A stretch of 64,000 nt of DNA from Bactrocera neohumeralis (taxonomy: Eukaryota; Arthropoda; Insecta; Diptera; Tephritidae): assembly GCF_024586455.1 (NCBI RefSeq), contig NC_065921.1, positions 72,559,865 through 72,623,864 of the forward strand, written 5' to 3'. A program made the position numbers and the translations under genes. The notes under the pieces are model-generated. The model was not told the origin of the DNA, searched no databases, and was given only the letters and a program-made list of their open reading frames with translations. This document shows, in pieces, positions 34,370-45,674 of the stretch; within the stretch, counting starts at the first letter, position 1, and every line of letters begins with the position of its first letter.

Positions 34370-36290
34370 TTTCGGTATTGAAAAAAAAAAAAAAAAACAT
34401 TAAGAAATCAAAGTTGCTCTATTGCTTTTCAAAATATTCTCCATTAAGGCGTTACCTGGGTTTCGTCGTGTAAAAAAAAATTTTTTTTCGACAATTTTTT
34501 CTCATATAAATAATGAAATATTTTATCAGACTTTTTATTGTTACAAACATACAATATTAACAAAGAAATTTTAAATTTTTGAAAAGATACATTTTAAACT
34601 CAGCCATTGCGTCGCCCTTTCCGCTGACCCCACGGAAAACAGATGCGCCCGCGTTGGCAGGATAACTCATCAGGATCATCTAAAGTGAAAAAACGTGTTT
34701 TAGTTAAAACCTTAACTTCGACGAAGGAAAAAAAACTGAGAATTGGATTTTTGGCAGACATTTTCATTAAAAAAAATTAAAATTTCGCTATTTTTTTTTC
34801 AAATAGTTGTAATCGAAAATAAATCCTTCGTCTAAAGATTTTAAAATTGTATTTAAAAGATCTGTGTAAAATTTCATGAAGATCGGTTGAGTAGTTCTCG
34901 AGCATTATTGCCAACCAACTTCAAAAACATAGTTTCGAGAAAAGCGCGTTTACAGACGGCGAGCTTAGCCTGGCTAGCCTCGAGCGCATAAGTTCTCAAA
35001 GCTCTAACTCCGAAACTATTACTCTGATCAACTTGAAAATTTAAATAAATATTCTAGAAGTGTTCTAGAATTTGGCAAGACAATAAAAAAACTCGATTTT
35101 TTGAAACCCGTAAACCCACGTAACCCCTTAAGATCTACACCTTTAATTGCGTTTGAACCAATTGTCGAGGCACTTTTGCCACTCTGATTGAGATATCTGC
35201 AAAACATGCCTTTTGAACGCATCAACTACATCTTCAGCTGTCGAAAAACGTTGACCTCTTTGTTTATTTTTTACGCACGGGAATAAAAGGAAGACATTAG
35301 ATAACAAGTCAGGACTATAGGCAGGATAGCCTATCAAGTCTATGATTTCAGTCTTCAAAAATGCAGTTGTTTCAAGAGATTTATGCGAACTTGCTTTGTC
35401 ATGGTGAGAAGGGATCTATCTTCGGCGGTTGGTTTTCCTGATTTCTTGAAAGACAACTGGCAAACAAATGGTTGTGTGCCACTCTGCATTTACTGTTTAG
35501 TGTTTTTCTGGTGATATGATTGCCACATATTAAATTTTTTCAAAAGAAACAGGCAACCATTTGTTGTGTTGGGTGCGCGAACAACTTTTGTTGCATTCGA
35601 CTCATCTTGAAACACCCATACAGTCGACTGCTTTTTACTTTCGGGCTCCATGATTCATCATCTGTCATACTGCCGTATATATGTTTCCAAGTAGCGTTAT
35701 CCTATTTTTTAACTTTTCTCTCGACCAAGCGACAGTCTTTTTTGAGGTTAGGTGTTTGCAGCTGGGTCAATCGTTGGATGACCTCAATGACAACTAATCT
35801 AATTCTTACCATCCTAACGGGGATTACATAGCCGTTGCAACAATAACAGTAGTTTTGAGCGATCGAAAAATTATGTGGACCCAACGTCAACAATTTTTTT
35901 ACAGGAAAATGTTCATCCAATGTTGAATTCATGTACTAATACCCCTAGTTGTCTCAATCTCACGATATGTCAAATGACGATCTTGCAATATCAGTTTGCC
36001 GTTTTAGACGACCTCAATGAAATTCATCCTCAAGTGATCTGCGACCTCAATTGAATTCATCAAACCATCGATAAACTCTGGTCATTGATGGAGTTTCATT
36101 ATCAAAAAATGAATTAAGTTAATCGATGCACTGTTGTTATCGCGCGAAGTGTTGGCTATTAAATACATTTTGCTCTCGAGCGGAATATTTCAAGTTACTA
36201 TAAACAACACAAATGCCGCTCGTACGTTAAAACGTTCTGAGTATGTATAAAATCAAAAATGTCAACCTTTACGATAAAGTTTCAAGTTTC
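34370..36290 (-). pseudogene. Mariner transposase relic split by a TTAA-flanked element
   Basis: On the minus strand, 36090-36010 gives IDGLMNSIEVADHLRMNFIE (frame-broken), then GKLILQDRHLTYREIET (about 35990-35945), the HTH-linker part. A heavily decayed middle follows at 35930-35400. Then IGYPAYSPDLLSNVFLLFPC (35335-35275), which keeps the third catalytic Asp region, and FKRHVLQISQSEWQKCLDNW then FKRN (35215-35155). The coding end continues across an insertion as DLNGEYFEKQ and stop at 34419. A poly-A tract follows at 34380-34397. The middle lacks intact Asp motifs. Confidence 0.85.
34448..35127. mobile_element. 680-bp non-autonomous element flanked by TTAA
   Basis: The left end is GGCGTTACCTGGGTTT (34448-34463). 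The right end in reverse complement is GGGGTTACGTGGGTTT (35112-35127), matching 14 of 16. TTAA flanks both sides (34444-34447 and 35128-35131). Removing the element plus one TTAA rejoins the mariner frame as ...DLNGEYFEKQ stop, so the insertion boundaries are certain. The interior has no open frame. TTAA duplication is the hallmark of piggyBac-type transposases, so a piggyBac-mobilised MITE is inferred, although the termini are not the canonical CCC...GGG. Confidence 0.85.
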
Positions 36291-36299
36291 CAGATTGCT

Positions 36300-36840
36300 A
36301 CACTAGTGTAGCCATATCCCGAAATATAAAGGCCGACCTACGTACAAAGTGAAAAGTGGATCGGCAGTTTGTAAGGGTAAAGTAGGCCGATCTGAGCAAT
36401 GTGCTCGGAGATGTTTTTTGATGTTTTGGACAAAAACTCACGTCAAATTTCGTGAAGATAACTTGTAAAATAAAAAAGTTTTTCAAAAAGCTTAATTTTG
36501 ATCGTTCAGTTTTTATGGCAGCTATATGCTATAGTGGTCCGATCTAAAAAATTTCTCTAAAGATTGTAGCGTTTCTGTGAATCACACTACAGTCAAGTTT
36601 CATGAAGATATCTTTCAGAATGAAAAAGTTTTCCATACAAGCATTTCTCCGATAACCTCGATTCTGACAAATGAGAAATTTCTTGAAAAGAAAGAGATGT
36701 CTGCATAATTTCAGACAGAAAGGTGAGCAGCTCAGCCCATCATGCTGATAATATACCCAATTCAAGGTATAATAAAAGCGCTCCATAAAGAAATCTCTCA
36801 TGCAAAATTTCAATTAAATAGTATACAGTTCAATTTTTAT
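36300..36840. mobile_element. Mini-me/DINE-like core copy
   Basis: Contains 'cgttcagtttttatggcagc', 'tatatgctatagtggtccga', 'catgaagatatctt' and 'gaaaaagttttccatacaag' blocks (36480-36640), the same blocks as in 8530-8700 and 32500-33200. No GTCY run was found, and the ends are not resolved. Confidence 0.5.
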
Positions 36841-37480
36841 TTTTAAACAAGAATCAATTAAATAATCTATAATTATGACAAAATTCGCAAAGTACTTTTC
36901 TATTTGAAACAATCGTAAAAACTCTGAAATCTACAACTGCCAGCCTTTTCCATTTGTACCAACAAGTCAAATATTCCTTGCACAACTCATTTCTCCAACG
37001 AAAGTACTACTTCAACTACAGGTATGTTATTTTACTTTTACCTACACTGTTTTCATCTACCGACATGCAACGAAATGGCGCAAGCACCCACCAGTCGGTG
37101 GCACACAAACATTCCCTTTCGACACTTTCGTAAAGTGACAAACTTTAATCAACCGCTGGCATGCGACATAACCTCAAAGTGCAATTACATTAAGCAGCAA
37201 CAAACAGCACAACCACCGCAACTCTCTCCGGCAGTAATGCGACACAAATGAGCACCAAAATGGCAAAGACAAACAACGTACACAAACAAGCACGTGAATT
37301 CGAAAGTTTTTTTGTGTATATTCATTTATTATAAAAAGCGCACAGATAGTTATAACTAACGGAGAGAGATACAAGTTCTATTCATGAGCTACAACAGGTG
37401 TTTGGCCGTGCTTCCTGATATTTGAGCGTATTAGTTCAAAGTAATAGAACCCTAGATTTTGATCATCAGAAATATGCTCA
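36841..37480. other. Intronic DNA, nothing recognised
   Basis: A C/A-rich patch at 37040-37300. No exon could be supported. Confidence 0.35.
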
Positions 37481-37484
37481 GAGA

Positions 37485-38515
37485 TTATTATAATATTCGA
37501 CCGAAAAGACCACGTCCACTACGCAGTGAAGAAAATATAGCAGCCGAAGCTGAGAGTCTATATGAAGACCCCAGAAAGTCAATTCAGAGTTATTCGCAGT
37601 AACTGACTGGACTGAAAATGGAATGCCTTGCGTAATTTACGTCTAGATCTTAAAGTGAAATCGTACAAAATACAGCTCGTGCAAGAACTGAAGCCCTTAA
37701 ACCATCTCAAGCGATATCGCATCACTCTATGGTCTCTTGAAAAGTTTCAAGAAGGTTTCAAGAAGGTTTCGATGTTTTCGAGCCAAATTTTGTTCAGCGA
37801 TGAGGCTCATTTCTGGCTCAATGGGTATGTAAACAAGGAACATTGCCGCATTTGGAATAAAGAACAACCTAAAGAGATTCCAGAGCAGCCTTTTCATCCA
37901 GAAAAAACAACGGCTTGATGTGGTTTGTGGGTCGGGAAAAACATCGGTTCATATTTCTTTCAAAATGATGCTGGTGAGAACGTAACCGTCAATGGCGACC
38001 GTTATCGCGCCATGATAACCGACTATTTGATGCCTGAAATTGAAGCTCGTGATCTCGACGACATTTGGTTTCAACAAGACGGCACCACTTCCCACACATC
38101 GCATCAATCAATGAATTTATTGAGAGAATACTTCAGTGAGCAGATAATTTCACGTTTTTAGCCGGACGATTGACACCCAAGATCGTGTGATATCACAGTG
38201 TTAGACTTTATCCTGTGGGAACATGTAACGTCTAAAGTCTAAAATCCAGCTTCGATTCTGGCCATGGAGCAAAACTTCACGGGTGTCATTCGCCAGTTAC
38301 CAATCGAAATGTTCGAAAGAGTCAGCGGAAATTGGACTCAATGAATAGACCATCTGAGACGTGGCCGCGGTCAATATTTGAAAAAGATAATCTTCAAAAA
38401 ATAAATGCCAAAAAATGTTCTTTCGAATGATAATAAAGGTTCCCCATTAAATTTGAGGTTTCTGTGTTTTCTCTTTAAAAAAGTGGTGAATCTGGATATG
38501 GATCACCCTTTACCA
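37485..38515 (+). pseudogene. WPPRSCD-family transposon relic
   Basis: Begins within the linker (RPKRPRPLRSEENIAAEAES, about 37497-37560). Then LKVKSYKIQLVQELKPLNHL (37646), a frame change, LFSDEAHFWLNGYVNKEHCR (37790-37850; Asp of SDEAHF is the first catalytic residue), VNGDRYRAMITDYLMPEIEA (37987) and DLDDIWFQQDGTTSHTSHQS (38055; QQD is the second). A frame break follows before the third region (about 38160-38230). The C-terminus near 38340-38400 is decayed. The 3' end 'gaatctggatatggatcacc' (38487) carries the terminal repeat in reverse. Confidence 0.85.
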
Positions 38516-38519
38516 TATA

Positions 38520-39630
38520 TTCGCGCCCACATTTCGAACACACGAACTACTGCACGCCAGTTAAGCACTCAATTCACTCAGCTGCGTCTGTCATCAGCGG
38601 CATTTACTCGCACCCTGGTGCTGTTTTGTGTCTGCCATAACTTGGTGCGCTCACTAATTTAATAAAACGGTAATTGCGTAAGGATGTTAAACTGGCAGTA
38701 TGAGTAATTATGGGAATTATAACAACAACACCAAAGCTGCTAACAAAGTGAGAAAAACAATGAAAATAACAAAAACTAAAAAGCAGTTTGGCTTGTTGTT
38801 TGATAGTGTCGGTGTATAGTTGGAAAGTAAGAGATGGTAAGAACGGTCTCTTGTAAGAATTGTAAACAACTTTAGATTAGCTTGCAGAAAACTTACTTTG
38901 CTGCAGTTTACAAGTACAAGTTTGAATGGAAAAGGGTTTGTATGTGTACAATGCTGGAGTTCTTTCCACTTATGCGTTGAATATCATATTGATTATCAAC
39001 CAAGTCGCTGTGAGTACGAGTATCAACAATAAAGTTGGTAAAACCCAGATTCAAATTCCTTTTACTTCTTTGCGTTTGAAATTTAAGAAACATTTCTATA
39101 AGTTCCTACTTGAGTATTGCGAAGACTTACAAAGGAATAAGGTTCCCAAGTAAACCACTTGGAATGAAAAAACTACAGTCCTTTGCGTAGCTTAGATTAT
39201 AAAGATCCTCATATATCGACGAAGTACTTTGAGCTGGACTAGCAAGATGTTTCAATCAACCTCAACTATGAAAGAAGAAGAAAGAGAATAGTTGTTTACA
39301 CAACATCTTCCTTCAACAAGCTTTGGAAATTTACATGCAACAAGATTGCGAGTCTCACGCAGTGTCCAGTAAGATTTCTTCAAATTGTGCCGATGTGCAC
39401 TTTGTTAAGGACAGAGTTCAGTGAACCTTGTCGAATCCATTTTGAGAAAGAAGGAGCTCGCAGCTACCCTTATGCTGGTAGTTGACGAACGTTTACGGAG
39501 CTCACGTAAGGTCCGTGTACTTAGGGCTAGAAATGCAGAGGAAAATTGTGCCGGCGTTATGAGTATCTAAATTAACAAAATTTGTATGTTTGAACGTTCC
39601 TGCAGAGGTCCTCCGGAATTTCTTATGACA
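38520..39630. other. Intronic DNA, nothing firm
   Basis: 38920-39160 has short open stretches on both strands without family features. 39300-39630 may be decayed retrotransposon, but I could not place it in frame. Confidence 0.35.
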
Positions 39631-39639
39631 ACAAATCTG

Positions 39640-40090
39640 GCGAAATTTTTATGCTAGAGGTCCACATTAAGGTTCATAGAACTACTAGGTTTTAGCAACG
39701 TTCACATGGCCGCAATGATAGGTGTTCCAACTGTACTTTGTTCCATTGGCACTCACGCGGTGTGGTTAAAGATTTGGAGGACGCAACTAGTCAAAGTTGC
39801 AGAGAGGAAGATGGTTTGAAGACATCTAGACCCTTTCTCTGTCTCTTTCGCCAGACCAAGTCTGAAGGATCTGGGTTGCCATACTTTCTACGAACCCGGT
39901 GAATCGGCTGGAGTAGATATTAGCCGGATCATAAAATTTAGAGCTGGCCCTGAACACTTTGTAGATATGCGACGGTCTTTTTGATCCATATTTGGAAGTT
40001 CTGAGCATCGTAAAGATTAGGCGTCTCTAGCTGTTCAAGAGGGATTATGCGTGGCTTTAGGAAAAGTAAGCCTATTTACCTAACATATCC
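39640..40090 (+). pseudogene. Non-LTR retrotransposon 3' end fragment
   Basis: The DNA at 39690-39830 aligns by eye with 43865-43985 (shared 'cacatggccgc(a/c)atgata' and 'caaagttgcag(a/g)gaggaagatg'). 39890-40060 aligns with the 3' unit at 44020-44230, including 'gagttctgggcat'-type and 'gtctctagctgt' words. The encoded zinc-like motif (QSCREEDEV in the better copy) is lost here. Confidence 0.6.
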
Positions 40091-40224
40091 TAACATAGAT
40101 GCTTGAGGCATTATTATTCGTTCAAATTTGATTGGACTGAACGTAACGTTACCGTCAATGGTGCTACTGGTGGTTGATGATTTTTTGGCATCTACTATCA
40201 ATATCAGAGGTTGGAGTCATGTGC

Positions 40225-41775
40225 AGGAGTTCACGCAGATGTTGAAAGTTCTCTGAGCGCCATTCACTGGGGAAACGATTCAGAAACGATTCTTTTACTG
40301 AGCCATATGTAGCAGCTCAAGACTTCCGTTCAGTATCCTTTGGGTAGTCAAAAATATCCGTTTGAAATCTGCTAAAGTGAGAAAGCCAGGTGCATGGAAT
40401 GTCCGGTTCCTTAATTGGGAAGGTGCCGCTTATGTTCTCGTTAGAGTAAAAGCTGAGAGGTGTGGGATTCGTGATGGAAGAAAGATTCCGTCGCCGAGTT
40501 CTGGCTTTGACGCCGATATAGGTCTAGAGAGGTCTAGCCACAATCCGCATCAAAACGAAGTTCTTCAAGACATCGCTGATTTGCGCCCACGCCCAGACGT
40601 AAGAGAAGGACGATGTGACTAAAGAAGTCTTTTATGAATACTTAGAGGGCACATATGAGAGCTGACCCCGCCAAAATCGTGCTTGGCGACTTTAGCAACA
40701 GGTTGGGCAAAGAAGGTAGCTTTGGCACAACGGTCGGTAAATTTAGCCTCCATGATGAAACATCCCCAAATAGGTTGAGGTTGATCGACTTCGCCGGGGC
40801 CCGAAATATGATTATCTGTAGTACTAGATTCCAGCATAGAAAAAGTCATCAAGCTACCTGGCTGTCTCCGGTTCGAAAAACTACCAACCGGATCGATCAT
40901 GTTGTGATAGACGGAAGACACGTCTCCAGTGTTTTAGATATGTGTGCGCTCCGAGGTCCTAACATCGACTCGGACTACTATCTTGTTGCAGCCAAGATTC
41001 GCACCCGCCTCTGTGCAGCAAAAAGCGCACGTCAACAAACACAAGGAAGGTTCGACGTCGAGAAGCTACAATCACAACAGACAGCCGAACGATTTGCTAC
41101 TCGGCTTGCACTCCTGCTCTCTGAGAGCACAAGTCAACAACTCGGTATAAGGGAACTGTGAAACGGGATTTCAAACTCCTTACGTATAGCTGCTAACGAA
41201 ACCATTGCTTTTCGGAGAATGCAAAAGAATAGCTGGTACGCTGTGGAGTGCCGTGTCTCAGTGAAGAGAAAACAGACTACCCACCCCGTAACATTAAAGT
41301 CGACCTCAGCACGTGCGGTTTGAGATAGATACCCAGAGTTGAAGAGAGAAGCGAGACGCATTTGTAGACAAAAAAGAGAGAGAGGCCGAAGTGCGTGAAT
41401 ATGAAGAGCTTGTTAAGCTGGCCGACAGGGTAATGCTCAAATTTCTACGAAAAGATGCGGCGACTAACAGAAAGTTTCAAGACCGAAGCAACGCACAGAA
41501 GTGATCTAGTGACTGATTCCCAGAGCATACAGAAATTATGGAGGGAACACTTCTCCAGCCTGCTGAATGGCAGTGAACGTAAAACACCAGGAGAAGGCGA
41601 ACCCGATTCCCCAATTGATGAAGATGGAGCATACGTTCGATTGCACGACCATGAATGAGTTTGAATAGCAATTATCCGTCTGAAGAGCAAGAAAGCGAAG
41701 AGGACTTCAATGACCTCAGTTGTAATTTGTTCCAGCAAGATGGGGAATTACGCTATTCAGCGTGAAAACCGGCAT
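40225..41775 (+). pseudogene. Non-LTR retrotransposon relic: 5' region and APE endonuclease
   Basis: 40225-40390 is the family's 5' region. 40362-40622 reads KPGAWNVRFL then later ICAHA-equivalent decayed parts. 40655-41161 is open for 168 codons: KIVLGDFSNRLGKEGSFGTT, LRLIDFAGARNMIICSTRFQ, ATWLSPVRKTTNRIDHVVID then DSDYYLVAAKIRTRL. The GD(F)-N, TW and DH(H/Y)LV positions of AP-endonuclease-like domains are recognisable, although the usual SDH is SDY. It continues through the linker LWREHFSSLLNGSERKTPGE (41535) and ends at the start of RT (about 41770). Same family as craniofacial-development-protein-2-like insect ORFs. Confidence 0.85.
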
Positions 41776-41779
41776 TTTG

Positions 41780-42840
41780 TTGGTACACTTTTTAGTCTCA
41801 AGACGTTGGTTCTATGAAAACCAAACTTTATTTGAAGCTTGCTAATAACAAGAGTGTGAATTCGTTGGAAAAATAGTATAAAAGTTAAGCACAAATATTT
41901 TTATTTATTACCAAGCTGAGAGGAGTTAAAAGTCGGATTTGACTTTCTAAAAAAATTAAAATAGTTGCTTGAATATACCTTTCAAAAACTATTTAAAACC
42001 TTTATACACTTCAATTCGAATAACAAGAACTCAGTCCGCACAAATATTCAAAGCAAATCTCACAATTCTCATAGAGAACCGCTTCCATTCGGAATGTTGG
42101 CGGCTAAAATCGAATCGAAGACAATGAAACGTGCTAGAATGCGTGACGCGGCTGATGGCGCCAGCTTTACTGCCATTTTGTCTGTGTCGCGCGCACAAGC
42201 GCACAAACACAAACACGCTTTTATGTGGCGTGTAAGTATGTATGTGCTTTTCCAAGAATCTATATTTATACTTAGTCACCATGATTTGACAGGATGTGCC
42301 GAAAGCGAGCGGAGAACGAGAATAGTTTGAGTAAAGTTATTTACGTGACACATACTTGTGCCGATTACAGATTTCTATGTATGCGTAAGCATCCAAAAGG
42401 TCACATGAAAGTGTACATCGAAATGCATATATTTGCATTTGTGTTTGAGTGCAAAACATTAAATTTTAACTAGAATGTCATTTGAGCCAAACTTCTACAA
42501 ATAAGTGGATGTTCGTGGAAGGAAGCAAAGCGAATTTAAAATGAACTTTTTAGGCAAATCAATCAAAGTTTCGTCGTCCTTTCTATCATCCTGGATGACT
42601 GTAAAGGGCAGAAGCCATTAGAAGAAGCTAGTGAGAAAAACTAAGAAAACTGTATGGAAGTGTCGTAAGGTTTATTCTAACCAATGATGCATTAGTCTGG
42701 TGGCAAATGACGAAATAGTTTTTTACGCTTTCGATCTGAGGCTTGGTGCTCAAGATTTGGACAGTTGTAGCATCGATAGTAATGCTCGAATCTATCCCAT
42801 CAAATACCGATATGCTTTGTTTTTGGTCAGTTGCTTGATC
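41780..42840. other. Intronic DNA, nothing recognised
   Basis: A 121-codon stretch at 41965-42330 and an opposing one have no family features. No repeat ends were seen. Confidence 0.4.
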
Positions 42841-42845
42841 AACTA

Positions 42846-43062
42846 AAGGGTGATCCATTTCGAGGCTCTCTACTTTTTTAAAGAAAAAATACAGAAACTT
42901 CAAATTTAGTGGTGGATGTTTAATATCATTCGAAAGAACATTCTTTGGCATTTCGTTTTTGAAGATTATCGCTTTCAAATGTTGGCCGCGGCTACGTCTC
43001 AGATGCACCATCTGAGTCCAGTCTATCGAATCTTGGAGGCAGCTAAGGGTGGCGTTCATCTC
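42846..43062 (-). mobile_element. 3' terminal fragment of WPPRSCD-family transposon
   Basis: Begins with the terminal repeat GGGTGATCCATTTCGAGG at 42846. It then encodes on the minus strand the C-terminus RFDRLDSDGASETxxRGQHL in broken form (42960-43060). The DNA 'gaagattatcgctttcaaat' is shared with 62807. It is truncated after about 215 bp, where minus-strand retrotransposon sequence follows. Confidence 0.7.
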
Positions 43063-43069
43063 GAAGACC

Positions 43070-43620
43070 GGAAAGAAGAAAATTTAATGTTAAAGCTTTC
43101 AGGCCTATCAACCTCTCCTCGTTTTTTTGTTGAAGGTGTTTTAACTTATGGATCCGCACATCGGTGGCAGTATACCGATAGACATGATATTAGGAGTTCA
43201 GCATGCCTACAGCAAAAGCAGGTCGGTAGACACGGCTCTGCTTGTGCGATGACTAAAGGGAGCACCTATGCAAAAAGAATAGCTATGAGGTTAAAAATAT
43301 GAGGTTTATTTTCTATCAAAGATGAGGCCCAAGTACATCATTTTTTCATCAGGGATGTGGCCCAAGTACATTATCTTTTCATCAGAGTAAAGCTGAGAGC
43401 ACCCCAATGAGGGAAGAAATACGTCTGGAATTTTGTACACTTCATAAAAAAAACCACTTCAGTTTTATTTGAATTGACAGCTAGGCCGTTTCTCTCCGCC
43501 CAGCTAGCTTGTGCCACATAAACGGTATCTAGGAAATTTCCTTTAACCATTAAAGAAGCTTCATTAATTTAGATATCATCACACAGCCTCATCCCTCGAG
43601 CTATTTCAATAGGTCATTTA
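43070..43620 (-). pseudogene. Non-LTR retrotransposon relic: RT C-terminal part
   Basis: Minus-strand reading from about 43550 gives MVKGNFLDTVYVAQASWAER then NGLAVNSNKTEVVFFMK, equivalent to the WC...GL.VNP.KTE.V.F motif that follows the RT catalytic box. After that comes LPSLGCSQLYSDEKIMYLG, equivalent to KYLG. The YLG segment is duplicated over about 33 bp (43325-43345 and 43358-43378). The sense is opposite to the fragment at 43770. Confidence 0.7.
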
Positions 43621-43769
43621 TCACTAAGAGTCAGAGTAATGGAGATAGAACCTCAACTTGCTGAGCCCGCAAGAAAGGGCAACTTACTCAAGTTCATCAG
43701 TATGGTAAATAGTATGGGTTCCATTGTCTTCGTGTACTCGGGCACTGGTTCTACAGGCCGCGTGTGAGC

Positions 43770-44085
43770 TTAGTAAGTGTTGGTCAACAACCAAAACTTC
43801 TAGGTTTCCAAAAGTCTTCTAGCATAGTGTGGAACATAAAAAGTCCATGCTACTACTCAGCTCTAAGCAAAGTGCACATGGCCGCCATGATAGATAGAGA
43901 CTGTTGCATTGGTACTCAAGCGTTGAGGCTGATGGTTTTGAAGGACACAACTTATCAAAGTTGCAGGGAGGAAGATGAGGTGGATATATCACTGTCGAGT
44001 CTTCCCAAGATAGGACGAATCGTCATGGTTGCCATATTTGTTATGGACCCGGCGAATTGGCTGGAGTAGATGTTAGTCGGCTCAG
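43770..44085 (+). pseudogene. Non-LTR retrotransposon C-terminus
   Basis: The open frame reads KVHMAAMIDRDCCIGTQALR then LMVLKDTTYQSCREEDEVDI, a decayed LTGHC.IGTHA.RL...CRSC.EEDEVE segment of the RNase H-bearing family. It runs directly into the tandem 3' region. Confidence 0.6.
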
Positions 44086-44805
44086 TAGAACAGGGACTTG
44101 CTCTATGTTGGTCGGCCGAGCATCATTTTGGTTCGTACTTACGAGTTCTGGGCATTACAACGAACAGGTGTGTCTAGCTGTCCAAGTGGAATTATTCGAG
44201 GCCTCAATATAGTTGTGGCTTGCTCTAGGTCGCTCGAACGAAGTACTTTTTGGTCCATATTTAGGAGTTCTGAGCATCATAACGGATAGTCGTCTCTAGC
44301 TATCCAAGTGGGATTATTCGAGGCCTTAAGAAAGTTTTGGCTTGCTCTAGGTTGGTCGGCCATCTTTTTAGTTTAGAATTAATAGTTCTAGCCATTACAA
44401 CAGTCAGGCGTCTCCAGCGGTCCAAGTGGAATTATTCGAGGCCTCAATATAGTTGTGGCTTGCTCGAGGTCGCTCGAACAAAGAACTTTTTGGTCCATAT
44501 TTAGGAGTTCTGAGCATCATAACGGATAGTCGTCCCTAGCTATCCAAGTGGGATTATTCGAGGCCTTAAGAAAGTTTTGGCTTGCTCTAGGTTGGTCGGC
44601 CAACGATGTTTTTAGTTTAGAATTAATAGTTCTAGTCATTACAACAGTCAGGCGTCTCCAGCGGTTCAAGTGGGATTATTCAAGGTCTCAATAAAGTTAT
44701 GGCTTACACTAGGTTGATCGACAGGCGGTCTTTTTGATCCATGCTTATGAGTTCTGGGTATCACATCAACGGTCAGTCGCTTCTAGCTGTCCACGTTGGA
44801 TAAAC
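44085..44805 (+). repeat. Tandem ~120-bp array with alternating A/B units
   Basis: ATTATTCGAGGCC recurs at 44192, 44313, 44431 and 44552, with a variant at 44675 (spacing 121, 118, 121 and 123). Units at 44192 and 44431 share 'ctcaatatagttgtggcttg' and 'ctcgaac(g/a)aag'. Units at 44313 and 44552 share 'cttaagaaagttttggcttg' and 'tttagtttagaattaatagt'. A-B-A-B is nearly identical in the dimer, so the 240-bp dimer was duplicated recently. It sits in the 3' region of a retrotransposon relic. Confidence 0.85.
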
Positions 44806-44809
44806 TAGT

Positions 44810-45665
44810 ATCTTTACAGAGACCAAATGATACGTAAATATGTACATATAGATGAATGAAGAATAATACCGCAAATATATCCTGTACTATGTAAAAGTGC
44901 GGTTCCGTTAAAACGTTGTAGCTTCTATCTTTGTTTATGGTTATAAAGTGTAAAGAATTTTTCATTTCTGTAAACCCTAAAATTGCGTTTCGTATTGTTG
45001 TTGCGGTTGCCATTCCAACGCTGTAGGACAATTCAGCTTCGGTGCGCATTGTGCTTTTGTTGTTGTTGTCACATGGTACTTTACCGTAATTTTTTATACT
45101 TTGCGCTCTGGTTTGCAACGTGCCTCACGCCATCGACTACGCGAACTCGGTGGCCACACAAATGCCAATACATAATGGGTTCGACACAAAACGACTGTCG
45201 TGCGCAACGTCAAAGCGCAACAACAACAACAGCAAGTTGTTTATTGCTTTGTTGTTGGTGTGTGTAGGGGTTGTTGTTATTAGTTTACCGTTTCAGTGTT
45301 TTGTAATAATTCTTCGCACTGTTGCAGGGTTGTGTGGGTGGCGACTATTTGTTATTATTACCGTTATTGTACACATTTCCGCTGTGGAATTCTCCGTTCA
45401 TTTGTAGTTGTTGTTGTTGATGTTTTTGTAACAAAGCGTTGCGGTGTACATTTTATACACTCACACCAACACACTCATTATGTTTACACTCCATTTTTCC
45501 CTGATTGCATTAATACATTGCCGTTATAAAATCTCAATGAGGTTATGTTGAAACCCGTTCCGAATTTGAAATGAATCTAAATCTTTGTTATATGGCGGAA
45601 AAGCTTTTAGAAAAACTTGATGGACCAAATGAGGTAGAAGTAGATTAGTCGTGTCATACATACAC
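44810..45665. other. Intronic DNA with (TTG)n patches
   Basis: GTTGTTGTT/CAACAACAA runs lie at 45055-45065, 45220-45235 and 45400-45425. No exon or transposon was identified. Confidence 0.4.
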
Positions 45666-45674
45666 TATGGGCAA

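Noticed and set aside
40655..41161. 168-codon endonuclease frame as a host craniofacial-development-like gene
   Set aside because: It continues on both sides into non-LTR retrotransposon sequence (5' region and ORF2 linker), so it is part of a dead element.
41965..42330. 121-codon + strand open stretch
   Set aside because: No family features, and an opposing frame is open too.
43764..44069. 101-codon open frame as an independent gene
   Set aside because: It contains decayed LTGHC and CRSCREEDEVE-type motifs of a non-LTR C-terminus and runs into its 3' repeat.
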